Below, one piece after another: positions 35,556 to 45,008 of a stretch of 64,000 bases of DNA (position 1 is its first letter; every line of letters starts with the position of its first letter). Position numbers and translations under genes: made by a program. Source of the DNA: Sphingomonadales bacterium (GTDB taxonomy: Bacteria > Pseudomonadota > Alphaproteobacteria > Sphingomonadales > Sphingomonadaceae); assembly GCA_016704425.1 (NCBI GenBank), contig JADJAC010000009.1, positions 1-64,000 of the forward strand, in the 5' to 3' direction. Below the pieces are notes generated by a model. It saw only the letters and a list, made by a program, of their open reading frames with translations. It searched no databases and had not been told where the DNA came from.

Positions 35556-37537
35556 AGCCATAGCGTTCGATCCAGGGCGCAAGAATCGGATGGATCCGTT
35601 CCAGGTGGCGACGATATTTGGTCCAACGCCCCTTGGCGCGACTGTAGATCGGCTCGGTCACTTGGGCATAGCTTGCCGTCGCAACCGTGCCACGCGCGCG
35701 CGCTGCCTTGGTATGATCGAATGCCTTGCCCGGCCATTGGAGGCCAAGCCAGTCAAACACCGGCTCCAGCTGGCCCTCGGTATCTTCGACCAGCCGTTCA
35801 TAAATGATTGTCGCGACGGGCACATCGAACAGGGCGCGCGCTTTTTCCCAATGGGTGAAGGTCAGGTCATAAAGGGCTGCCGCATCGTCAAGATCAAGGA
35901 AATTGGCCATCGCGGCATTGATGCGGAAATTGGTGATGTAGCAGCTCAGCAGCACGTCGCACGGATGCCGCATCGCGAGGACAAACCGTGCGCCGGGAAA
36001 AAGACGGCGGATGACAGGCACCTTGTTGAGATGCATCGGATGCTTGTCGACGACGATCGACTCTGCATCAAGCTCGCAGATTGCGGCCGCGCGCCTGAAA
36101 TATCCTTCCCGCGCAGCGCGGACCTGATCCTCGGTTGCCGTTGCCAGAGCCTCGACGCCGCCCAACTCCGCCTCGGCTTCGGCCAGAAACGGCTCCTCCT
36201 CAAGCACCCGAACTCGAGGGTCTGCCATCAGCATGGTATCGAGCAGCGTCGTGCCCGAACGGGGAAAGCCGACGATGAAAATCGGCGAAGGGCGGTCTTC
36301 GAATGGCAGCGCCGGGGTCCAGCTCCGAAGCCATTCAGGCGTCAGGACGTCAGTCGCCGTCACGATCATGTCACGATATTGGCGGGCGCGCTCGGTGGGC
36401 ATCGACGGATCTGCCTGCCAATGCTCGTTCATTGCTGTAAAGGCTTCGAACGCCTCATCTTGCCGACCCATCCGATCAAGCATGATCCCGCGCAAATGGT
36501 GCTTGCGCCCTGGCACGATCACATCGCCAGCCGCTTCTAGAGCCGCGAACGCATCGTCAAATGCCTCGGCCCGCTTGAAACGCAGCGCATCGATATAGGA
36601 CATCGACTGGGCGTCAGTTCCCGCCGCCTCGGCCCGAATTTTAAGCGGCTCCAGTTCCACTTCCCGGTTCATGCGTTCATAGACGGAAGCAAGGCCGACA
36701 TATGGCGGGCCCAACTTGGGGTCGAGCCGCACCGCCGTTTCAAACGCAGCCTCGGCTTCGTCATAGCGATTGCGGCGGGCCGCTTCCTGACCATGATCGG
36801 ATTGAATCGAGGCGTCGTCCGGCGCGCGACGGGCAGCTTCTGCAATCGCGGCATACGCATCATCTTCACGGCCGACCAGACGATAGAGATTGAAAAGCGA
36901 AAGAAACGGCGTCGCGTCATCAGCGAAGTCTTTGCCTGCTCGTGTGAGCACTGCTTCAGCTTCGTCGCCATTTCCAGCGTCAATCAGGGCATTGCCAAGG
37001 TTGATGCGGATCGGCTTGGAGTCCGGCGCGAGTGCAACCGCCTTCTGCAAGGCCTCCACCGCACCTTCATGATCCCCTTCAAATCCCAACGCATTGCCAA
37101 GGTTGTTCCACAGCGACCAATCCTTGGCATCACACTTGACCAGATGCCGGTAAAGCCGAATGGCGAGCGGAAAATCCTCCTGTGCTTGCGCCAGATGCGC
37201 GCCCAGCCGGGCAAGCCGCAGGCTCGGGTCGGCAAGCGCGATGGCTTCATCGCACAATGCCAGCGCTGCGGCATGGTTGCCCTCGTGAAAATGGGATTCC
37301 GCAAGATTGATGCGGATCGTCAAGTCATTCGGCTTTTCCCGGAATGCGACCTCAAGATAGGGGATGGCGCGCTTGAACTGGCCGCGATGAAATTCGATGG
37401 CCCCGCCAAGCGCCGAAAAGCACGGCATCGCCCGGATGCTGGGCGATCGCCTCGACAAGCTGGATCGCGGCTGCATCAAGCTGCCCCCCGCGGGCGAGTG
37501 CCGCAATCCGGCGGACGGCTTCTTCCGAATTCGACAC
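35545..37537 (-). pseudogene. TPR-containing sulfotransferase, one frameshift near the 5' end
   Basis: The gene encodes ~660 aa: TPR repeats in the first two thirds (for example WNNLGNALGFEGDHEGAVEAL) and a C-terminal PAPS sulfotransferase. The sulfotransferase has the 5'-phosphosulfate loop IFIVGFPRSGTTLLDTML and the 3'-phosphate motif RFVLAMRHPCDVLLS. The start is GTG 37537 with AAGGGA upstream. Near 37405 one base appears missing: FGA is read in the first frame and LGGAIEFHRGQF in the next. From there to 35545 the frame is intact. The TPR-sulfotransferase pairing is a known architecture of unknown substrate, here second in the cassette after the TonB receptor. Confidence 0.85.
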
Positions 37538-37646
37538 CAGTGCATTCCCTTGCTTACGCACCGTCAAACGATGCGCTTTGGACAAAAAATTGGCGGCGGC
37601 CCCAGTGTCGGGACCGCCGCCAGTATTTAGACAGTGTCAGGCCGGA

Positions 37647-40600
37647 TTAGAAGTCCAGCGTGATGCCCGAGTAGATGTAACGACCCAGCGAGTCATACGT
37701 GCCGGGATAGGAGTTCCCGTTGCAGACCGTGCTGGCGCAGTTGCTCGCGCCAAAGTTGCCGCTGCCCGAATGGACGACTGGCGGCTGACGATCGAGAATG
37801 TTGTTCACACCAAGCTGGAACCGGAACCGGTCACCCAGCTTCGCAGTGAGGGCCAGATCGAAATAGCTCTGGGCCGCAATGCGCGAGTTGTAGTCATAGA
37901 AGTTCCCGTTCAGCGTCTGACTCGAGTTCTTGTATTCGGCATCAACCGCACCAAAGTAACGCCACTGGAGCGACGCACCCAAGCCATTTGCGGCGTTGAA
38001 CGACACACGAGCCTTGTGCCGCCACTTTGGTGCCGGAGTACCGCAGGTCGGGCCGAAATAACCGGCGCAGTCATAGACCTCGGTCAGTCCGTTGTCGACC
38101 ACGTACGTGTCGAGCAGCGTGCCGATCAGGCTGAGAGAGACGGTTCCGGCGTTGCCGATTTCGCGGGAATAATTCCCGTTCACTTCAAGACCGCGCGTAC
38201 TGAAGCTACCGACATTGGTCTGCAGGTCCCGAACAAAGCCGTTAGACGTCAACCAGAGCGAACCAGCAGGATCGCGTTGGATGAGACCGCAAGCCGTGAG
38301 GTTGCCCGCTGTACATGCCGTCAGGATGGCGTCAGCGCCAAAGCCCTGAATTGCCTTCTTGATCTTGATGTCGAACCAGTCGACCGTCAGGTTGAAGCCC
38401 GGAATGAACCGAGGCGTGAACACAGCACCAAGCGTCTTGGTGGTTGCAATTTCAGGCAACAGGTTCGGGTTACCGCCAAGCAGGCCGTTATATTGCGCCG
38501 CCGGGTTGGCCGTCACAGACTGGCCAATTGACAGGCCCTGTGCCAGACAGCCGACCTGAGCCGCTGTGATCGGCGCGCCCGTGCAAGGGTCGGTCGAACC
38601 GTCGAGACCGACAAACTGCGGAGCAAACAGTTCCTGAATATTCGGAACGCGAACCGCGCGGTTGTAGGTTCCGCGGAAACGGACGTCCGATACCGGCGAG
38701 AAATCAAGCGCCAGCTTGTAGGTGTCGGTGCTGATCGACCGGCCACTGGACAGCTTGTAGCTCGAGTGACGGTAGCCACCATTGAAGGTCAGGTTCTTGA
38801 TGAAGCCGTCGCGCACAAGCGGCACTTCGATTTCACCCAGGACTTCCTTGACCTTGTAGTTGCCGGTAACGTCAAGAGTCGGAGCACCCTGACCGGTAAG
38901 ATCGCCGGTCTGGAACGCGTTATCTGCCCTCAATTCAAGCGAGTCCTTGCGATACTCGACACCGAACGCAACGGCCACACCGTCATCCGACCAAGGCGTC
39001 TTGAAGCCATACTCACCCAGATCGCCAGTCAAGCTTCCGCTCAGGACCTGCTGCGAGGTCTGACCCTTCAGGAACCCGGTGGCATTGAGGTAAGCAAGCG
39101 AAGCGGCCGATGGCGTTCCACCGAAAATATCATAAGGAACGCAATTCGGATCCGAGCCATCAAGTGCCGAGCGACAGATCGCCTGAACGCCCGCAACGCG
39201 CGGATCGTCAACAACATCGAGGGCCCTTGTCAGACGCGCTGTCGAAAACTCGTTTCTGTAGACCTGCGAATAGTTGGTCCGGCCATACTGGTAATAGGCG
39301 TCATAAGCCCAACCCTTGCCAAGGTCACCCTTGGTCCCGATCACCGTACGGAAAGCCGTGTGCTGAAGGTCATTGATACGCGGACCGCCTTCGACGTTGC
39401 GGCGAAGCAACTGGAAGAATGCCTTATTGTAGGTGTGGCCGTCGAACGGATCGGTGAAGTTGATCGCCGGCCCGCCCTGATTCGGATTGTAACCCGCGTT
39501 TACAGCCGTCGGGAAAGTCCCAATGAACCCGTTGATCAGGTTGGCCGGATTACAAATCTGAGTGAACTGCGAGGCCGACATGAGCGGGTTGTCGCAGTTG
39601 ACCGTCAGCGTGTTGCCGAAGTCGCCCGAAGGGGCAATCTGCGCAAGCGTGCGATCGTCCATGAACATGAATTCCATGTAAGGCTTCACGGCATCGCTGA
39701 TTTCATAATCAACAAAGGCACCCGCTGTGTAACGTTCGTCTGGACGCTGGAAATAGTTGGTCGGAGCGAAGTTGTAACGGTTGAGCGTGCCTTGCGTCAG
39801 CGTTCCCGGCCCGAGAGCCCCGACCGTGGACGATGTTGTGCTGGTCACGAAATAGAATGCCGTGCCCGTAGCTGACGTCGCAGAGCCGCCGCACTGACGC
39901 GGTGCACCAGGTGTAAAGCCGCCCGCAAGGCCATCATTTATCTGCACCGTACAGGCGCTGTAGTCACGGTTGGACTGAAGCACGGCCTTTGCCTTGCGAT
40001 ACCCGGCATAGGCCATGAAATGACCGCGATCGTCGCCGAACTTGCCGCCGAACGAAACGCTGCCATCAAAGGTTCCACCATCGGCAACGCTGCCGGTCGG
40101 ATAGCCAAAACCACTAAAGCCCTGAGCCTGACGCGCATTGAGGAGCGGCGGCGTGATCTTGTTGCGGTTGTTGTGCTGATAGAAGCCGTAGTTCGCGTCG
40201 ATCCGGAAACCTTCGAAGTCCGTATCCATGATGAAGTTGACAACGCCGGCAACAGCGTCTGCACCGTAGGTCGCCGAAGCGCCGCCGGTCAGAACGTCAA
40301 CGCGCTTGATCAGCTGCGTTGGGATGAAGTTAAGGTCAGCCGCCGAGCTGGTGCTGTTCGGATCGCCGGTCATCAGGCGACGGCCGTTGATCAGGACCAG
40401 GGTGCGCGACGTGCCAAGACCGCGAAGGTCGACCGTGGCGGTACCGGTTGCGCCGTTCGACAGCGTCGAGGACTGGGCAGCGAAAACCTGCGGAAGCGAG
40501 TTGAGGAGATCTTCCGTCTTCGGCGTACCCGAAAGCTTGATGTCTGCCGCGTTGACCGTGGTCACCGGGCTGATGCCTTCAAGGTTCGGCTGCGGAATGC

Positions 40601-40748
40601 GCGAACCGGTAACGATGATGTCGTCGCCGCCTTCATCGCTTGCAGCTTCCTGCGCGAATGCGGGCGTCGCGAGCATTGCAAAACCGACAACTGCCGATGC
40701 AACGCCAGCGCTCAAGCGCGCACGGCTATAGAATTTCTGAGTTTTCAT
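37647..40748 (-). CDS. TonB-dependent outer-membrane receptor
   Basis: 1033 aa. A long signal peptide (MKTQKFYSRARLSAGVASAV...ATPAFA) is followed by the TonB-box-like DDIIVTGSRIPQPN, a plug domain (LLNSLPQVFAA, RTLVLINGRRL, VDVLTGGASATYGADAVAGV) and a ~22-strand barrel ending in YIYSGITLDF with the terminal aromatic residue. The substrate is not predictable. Members with this plug (GASATYGADAVAGVVNF) are widespread in Sphingomonadales. ATG 40748 has no clear ribosome-binding site, and an IS6 fragment ends about 20 bp upstream, so the native promoter is gone. It heads the cassette with three modifying enzymes. Confidence 0.93.
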   Translation of the reverse strand: MKTQKFYSRARLSAGVASAVVGFAMLATPAFAQEAASDEGGDDIIVTGSRIPQPNLEGISPVTTVNAADIKLSGTPKTEDLLNSLPQVFAAQSSTLSNGATGTATVDLRGLGTSRTLVLINGRRLMTGDPNSTSSAADLNFIPTQLIKRVDVLTGGASATYGADAVAGVVNFIMDTDFEGFRIDANYGFYQHNNRNKITPPLLNARQAQGFSGFGYPTGSVADGGTFDGSVSFGGKFGDDRGHFMAYAGYRKAKAVLQSNRDYSACTVQINDGLAGGFTPGAPRQCGGSATSATGTAFYFVTSTTSSTVGALGPGTLTQGTLNRYNFAPTNYFQRPDERYTAGAFVDYEISDAVKPYMEFMFMDDRTLAQIAPSGDFGNTLTVNCDNPLMSASQFTQICNPANLINGFIGTFPTAVNAGYNPNQGGPAINFTDPFDGHTYNKAFFQLLRRNVEGGPRINDLQHTAFRTVIGTKGDLGKGWAYDAYYQYGRTNYSQVYRNEFSTARLTRALDVVDDPRVAGVQAICRSALDGSDPNCVPYDIFGGTPSAASLAYLNATGFLKGQTSQQVLSGSLTGDLGEYGFKTPWSDDGVAVAFGVEYRKDSLELRADNAFQTGDLTGQGAPTLDVTGNYKVKEVLGEIEVPLVRDGFIKNLTFNGGYRHSSYKLSSGRSISTDTYKLALDFSPVSDVRFRGTYNRAVRVPNIQELFAPQFVGLDGSTDPCTGAPITAAQVGCLAQGLSIGQSVTANPAAQYNGLLGGNPNLLPEIATTKTLGAVFTPRFIPGFNLTVDWFDIKIKKAIQGFGADAILTACTAGNLTACGLIQRDPAGSLWLTSNGFVRDLQTNVGSFSTRGLEVNGNYSREIGNAGTVSLSLIGTLLDTYVVDNGLTEVYDCAGYFGPTCGTPAPKWRHKARVSFNAANGLGASLQWRYFGAVDAEYKNSSQTLNGNFYDYNSRIAAQSYFDLALTAKLGDRFRFQLGVNNILDRQPPVVHSGSGNFGASNCASTVCNGNSYPGTYDSLGRYIYSGITLDF

Positions 40749-40767
40749 CTGGGAAAAGCCGGCCAAA

Positions 40768-41185
40768 CTCAATACCGACAAGGCACCCAGCTACGGCGCA
40801 GCAATCGCTGAGCTGAAACGCGAAGGCAAACTGGCGGCGGAAACCGAGCACCGGCAGGTGAAATATCTGAACAACGTGCTCGAGGCCGACCACGGCAAGC
40901 TGAAGATGCTGATCAAGCCGGTACGTGGCTTCAAGTCGATGCCAACGGCCTACGCCACGATCAAGGGCTTCGAGGTCATGCGCGCCCTACGCAAAGGACA
41001 GGCCCAGGCATGGTGCCTGCAGCCAGGTATCATGGGGAGGTGCGCCTGGTTGAAAGAGCATTCGAATTGGACCCTCGGCCCTGACCGAAACCATGATTAT
41101 GCTCAATAAGCATTTCGCCAATGCTGCCTAATCCCCCCAACTGGGTGACGCCGCGCGGCCGTGCCCCCATGTTTGCAACAGAGCC
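40768..41185 (+). mobile_element. IS6-family insertion sequence remnant (3' half, right end)
   Basis: The plus strand encodes the C-terminal ~100 residues of an IS6 transposase: TDKAPSYGAAIAELKREGK, then VKYLNNVLEADHGKLKMLIK and RGFKSMPTAYATIKGFEVMR, including the last catalytic Glu region of the DDE fold. One base is missing near 41037, so the expected GEVRLVERAF is read in another frame. The end TTTGCAACAGAGCC at 41172-41185 is the inverse of the usual IS6 terminal repeat GGCTCTGTTGCAAA. The left half is gone, cut next to the TonB receptor start. Confidence 0.88.
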
Positions 41186-41440
41186 CGACTGAGCAAAGCA
41201 GCCTGTAGCAAGGATCAGGAAGATCGTGGTCGACATCAGTGGCAGGAGGGCCTGGATGAAGCCGAGCGCGACCATGAGAACCCCAGCGCGAGTAAGCTCG
41301 CCCCGGCCTGCCATGACAGCGGTCGCGCCGGGGGACATGGTCGTCTCAGATGTTCGGTCACCAGCGCACGCACCCGGGCGAAGGCGACTTCGACCCCGGC
41401 GATGCGGCGAGCCAGTGTCGGAGCCTCCCACAAGGCGATC
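41186..41440 (-). other. Unassigned remnant DNA between the IS6 end and the SDR gene
   Basis: About 255 bp. Minus-strand frames show a hydrophobic stretch (LTRAGVLMVALGFIQALLPL) reminiscent of the end of a membrane transporter, cut by the IS6 end, and a helical stretch (ALWEAPTLARRIAGVEVAF) in another frame. Neither has a start or complete domain. Probably debris of genes broken by insertion. Confidence 0.35.
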
Positions 41441-42370
41441 TCAGCCTGCCGTATACCCCCCGTCAATCACAAGCTTCTGGCCCGTAACAAAGGAAGATTC
41501 GTCCGACATCAGGAAGACTGCGGGCTTGGCAATTTCGACAGGAACGCCCATGCGACCACCAAACTTGCCCCGTGGAACGATATCGGCCTGTTCTACCGGG
41601 TCGTTGCAGAGCGGGTGCAGTGCCGCCACTTGGGTGAAGTCGAAAGCATCTATTGCCAGCGTCTTCTCTTTTGCCAACTCGCCCTTATCGGCATTGACCG
41701 CAGCCTGAAACAAGGGGGTCATGATATAGCCCGGGTTCACCGTATTAACGCGAATGCCATATTCCGCCAGTTGAAGAGCCAAGGCCTTCGACAGGCCGAC
41801 GACGCCATGCTTGCCCATCGTATATTGAATCGCGTTGAAGCGATCGATTAGCACATCGCCCGTGTCCGGGTTCACGACCTTGGGGCGACCGACGACACCG
41901 TGAATACTGGATACCAGCACGATGGAGCCTTTCGTGCCGTGCTTGATCATTAGACGCGAACCGTAGAGGGCGGTGTGGAAAACTCCGTCCTCATTGATGC
42001 TTTGAATGAACTTACGGGATTTCAGGACGGCTTCCGGATCCTTGTCGAAATCCTCGGCCGTTGCCACCCCGGCATTGGCCATAACAGCATCGACGCGGCC
42101 ATAGGTCTTTTCGGTGATATCGAACAGCTTTTCGACATCCTTCGGCTCTCTTACATCTGTATGGACATAGAGAGCGCGTCCGGTGCCGTATTGTTCGTTC
42201 AGGCTTTTCGCGAAGGCTTCTCCCAGTTCGTCGTTGATATCGGAGATGACGACTCCCGCAGCCCCTTCTGCCAGAGCTTCGCGAACCGTTGCCGATCCAA
42301 TGGAATCATATCCCGGGATCGCAGAGACCGAGCCCGTCACCACGACAACTTTATCGTTTAGCTTACCCAT
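41441..42370 (-). CDS. SDR family NAD(P)-dependent oxidoreductase, atypical nucleotide loop
   Basis: A 309-aa short-chain dehydrogenase. The Rossmann start VVVVTGSVSAIPGYDSIG has about five extra residues between TG and IG compared with the usual TGxxxGxG. MANAGV replaces NNAG. The catalytic Ser is in VLVSSIHGVVG and Tyr/Lys in AIQYTMGKHG, and the C-terminus VTGQKLVIDGGYTAG is standard. An insertion after the catalytic Ser and a ~30-residue insert before GRMGVPVEIAK also lengthen it. AAAGGAG precedes ATG 42370. It sits between two insertion-sequence remnants with a palindromic site upstream, so it is probably acquired. Substrate unknown. Confidence 0.85.
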   Translation of the reverse strand: MGKLNDKVVVVTGSVSAIPGYDSIGSATVREALAEGAAGVVISDINDELGEAFAKSLNEQYGTGRALYVHTDVREPKDVEKLFDITEKTYGRVDAVMANAGVATAEDFDKDPEAVLKSRKFIQSINEDGVFHTALYGSRLMIKHGTKGSIVLVSSIHGVVGRPKVVNPDTGDVLIDRFNAIQYTMGKHGVVGLSKALALQLAEYGIRVNTVNPGYIMTPLFQAAVNADKGELAKEKTLAIDAFDFTQVAALHPLCNDPVEQADIVPRGKFGGRMGVPVEIAKPAVFLMSDESSFVTGQKLVIDGGYTAG

Positions 42371-42400
42371 GTAGACTTCTCCTTTAGTTAGGTTGGGGTG

Positions 42401-42415
42401 ACGCAAATATTGCGT
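42401..42415. promoter_or_regulatory. Operator-like palindrome upstream of the SDR gene
   Basis: ACGCAA-ATA-TTGCGT is a perfect 6-bp inverted repeat with a 3-bp spacer, 31 bp upstream of the SDR start codon, a position suited to repressor control. The cognate regulator is not in the window. The rest of 42416-42751 shows no supported gene. Confidence 0.45.
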
Positions 42416-42751
42416 GCCGCCACTGTTTGCATGCGCCTGAGTATATCTTTCTCACCTAGTTGTGGATCGCCTGAATCGGTGGTCCCCCAAGCGTTCAGAC
42501 CGTGCCCCGTCCAATCGCTCTGCAGCCCTAAGCCGACATTCCCCAAGTGGCCTGCCGCTTGACTTCAAGATCGCCTGATTTTGCTCGCTGGGCAAGCGTT
42601 TTCGCCCCGAGCGGTGTCTGTCGTCGCGCAAACGGCCGAAGTCGGGTGGATCAAGCCTCGAACCCGCAGCATTCTGGCCCGGCAGAGCCGCTTTCCGCGC
42701 GGCAGACGGACCTGTCCTGCCGCTTTCGTTCAGCTTGGGCATGGATCGTGG

Positions 42752-44106
42752 TCATGCGCATAGCGGTGGCGCTCGCAATCGGCGGATAGCGGCGAGGATG
42801 GCGCGTACCATCGTGCCGGTGACAGCGACCTCGGCCAGCTGGAAGGTGATGGTGCGGGCGTGACGGACCACACGTGCCCCGATCTTGATCAGCTTCGGTT
42901 GCAGGCTGGTCAACGACCAGTCGGCCATGGCCTCGGGCAGCTCGATGCAGCGCAAGAAGGTGGCCAGGTTGTACGCCAGGGCGTGCAGTTGCAGCCGCAC
43001 CTCATTGTCGCGGGAACTTCCGGCACGACAGCCGCGTCCAGCGAAAGGCGTATTTGCCCTCTTTGATGTGCTGCTCGGCGGTGCCGCGCTGGTTGTAGAA
43101 CCGCACTATCAGTCCGGCTCCATCGGCAGGTTGGTGACGATGAAGCCGACACGCGGGAACAGTTCGCCCGGATGCCATTCGATCTTGGCGATCACCCGGC
43201 GTTCCTTGTCCCAGGACGCCGCCTGATACTCGAATTCCTCGAAGAACCGCTTGACCTTGGTCAGTGACGGCCGCCCGACAGGGCGCGTTAGCCGATGCGC
43301 GATCTTGTCCTTGAGGACCGCGTTTGCGGGCAGCCGGATGGCGTAGAAGAACCGCGCTTCTTCCAATCGCTCATAGATCGCCGGGATCGCGTAGGCAGCA
43401 TCGGCCCGGAAGAACCTGCCACCAAGGTCGCGCCCGCGTAGCGCGCAATGACGGGGTCGAGAACATCACGCCAGCCATCGGCGCTGTGGACGTTGCCATG
43501 GCGCAGGGCGCAGCGTTCCAGCATCCCGAACTGGTTGAACAGAAAGTTGGGGTGATAGCAGCTACAGTCGAAATGGCCATTCCAGGCGGACCCTTCCTGG
43601 TCGCCATGGGTCGGGCTGACCGAGCTGTCCATGTCCAGAACGATGTACTTCAGCCCGTTCCGGTCATGGAGCCGGTCGATCCATTGCCCGTTCAGGTCGG
43701 CCAGCGCGGCACGGTTCCCGGCCAGAGCCAGCGTCTCGGTCTCGAACCGTCCCATCTGCGATGCCGAGGCCGCTTGTGCATCGACCGCTCTGCCGCCGAC
43801 AACTTGGCGCATGACCGGATCGCAGGCGAGACGGTTGGCGTCGTTGACATCCTCGTATCCGGCCAGCCGCCCAAAGACTGATTGCCGGAACAGGCCGTCG
43901 AGCCGATGGACCGTGTTCTTGCCAGAGCGAGTATCGCGCAGCGCCGCTGACGCCAAATCGGACAACCCGAGCGCGTCATCAAGCTCGCGCATCACCAGAA
44001 GGCCGCCGTCGGAACTGAGCTGCGTGCCGCGAAATTCCAGCCGCACGCGAGGGTCGAAATCCACCCGATCTGCCCGTTGCAAGCCCGCACCCTCTGGGTG
44101 ATCCAT
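42752..44106 (-). mobile_element. IS1380-family transposase, decayed by three frameshifts
   Basis: The first ~220 residues are intact from 44106 (RLEFRGTQLSSDGGLLVMRELDDALG, YIVLDMDSSVSPTHGDQEGS with catalytic Asp, FDCSCYHPNFLFNQFG). The frame shifts near 43405 to EEARFFYAIRLPANAVLKDK and ERRVIAKIEWHPGELFPRVG. It shifts again near 43110 to VRFYNQRGTAEQHIKEGK, which carries the last catalytic Glu, and near 43015 to the C-terminal RLQLHALAYNLATFLRC ending at 42752. Together they make a full-length ~450-aa IS1380/IS1247-type transposase. I could not place the terminal inverted repeats. Confidence 0.88.
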
Positions 44107-44475
44107 GAGACGCGCTCCTCGCAGCCTTCAACACCATGTTTTATATAGGAAATATAATGGTCAGGACAGCGAAATCAGCGCCTTACTTGGGAAATGTGGG
44201 TTCATGTTGTTCCAGTCCCTTACTTCTGGAGTGTAAAGCCGAAAGATCGGCCCCGATTTTTTCGCCGGCGACAAGGGAATGCAAACGCAGGCACACTCCC
44301 ATATGCCGACTTGGGGGGCGGTTTGCCGAAGGGGAACGCCGATGTAAACGTGTTTCAAGGCTGCGACACAATGTTACGTCTACACTGTCACCAATATGCA
44401 ACACTCTTGCCGCGCTTGGCGAATCCGGTTTTTGGTGGCAATCAGGGCGGACGCGGGAGAAGAAGAGGACGCACA
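44107..44475. other. About 370 bp intergenic region
   Basis: It holds the 5' flank of the IS1380 element, including an AT-rich patch near 44137-44160, and the presumed promoter region of the periplasmic gene starting at 44476. No coding frame here has a recognisable product. Confidence 0.5.
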
Positions 44476-45005
44476 ATGAAAGCCGGGTATCTGTTTGCGG
44501 GATTGGCTCTGTTTGCGATGCCTGCATGGGCCAAGGACAGCAACAAGCCGATGCCACGGTCCGAATTCCTGCAAAAGGTCGTCAATTGCCGCGCCATCAC
44601 AGACAGCACCCAGCGTCTTGCATGCTATGATGCCGAGGTTGCCCGGCTTGATGAGGCCGCCACGAAGAACGAAGTCTACATGGTCGACAAGCAGCAGGTG
44701 CAGAAGACCCGGCGGACTCTTTTGGACTGCCCCTGCCCGATCTTGGCCTGTTCGGCGGCGGCGATGGCGATAATGAGGAAAACCAGATCGCCGAACTGGA
44801 ATCGACAGTAAAATCGGCAAGCTATAATGGTGAGGGCTGGGTCATCACGATTGCAGAAGGATCAACCTGGCAGCAGATGGACTTTTCTCCGCTCGCGCTC
44901 TCGCCAAAACCGGGCATGCCGGTTGTCATCAAGCGCGCCGCGCTTGGCACTTACAAGATGTCAGTGCGCAAGCAGCCAGGCATAAAGGTCAAGCGGATTT
45001 ACTAA
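44476..45005 (+). pseudogene. Conserved hypothetical periplasmic protein, one frameshift
   Basis: Starts MKAGYLFAGLALFAMPAWA, a clear signal peptide. It continues with FLQKVVNCRAITDSTQRLACYDAEVARLDEA, a pattern seen in a widespread alphaproteobacterial family of unknown function in which two cysteines flank an acidic helix. Near 44722 one base is missing (CTTTTGGACTGCC where CTTTTCGGACTGCC restores the frame). The rest reads GLPLPDLGLFGGGDGDNEE through GEGWVITIAEGSTWQQMDFS to GIKVKRIY at 45005. With the correction the product is ~176 aa. Function unknown. Confidence 0.75.
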
Positions 45006-45008
45006 TCG

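Noticed and set aside
34401..37537. Programmed frameshifting as the cause of the split beta-hydroxylase and sulfotransferase
   Set aside because: No slippery heptamer with a downstream structure is apparent at the joints, and similar indels occur in unrelated genes, so error or decay is more likely.
38766..39875. A 369-codon frame antisense to the TonB receptor
   Set aside because: Composition (Arg, Val, Glu) mirrors the receptor codons; no recognisable family and no ribosome-binding site.
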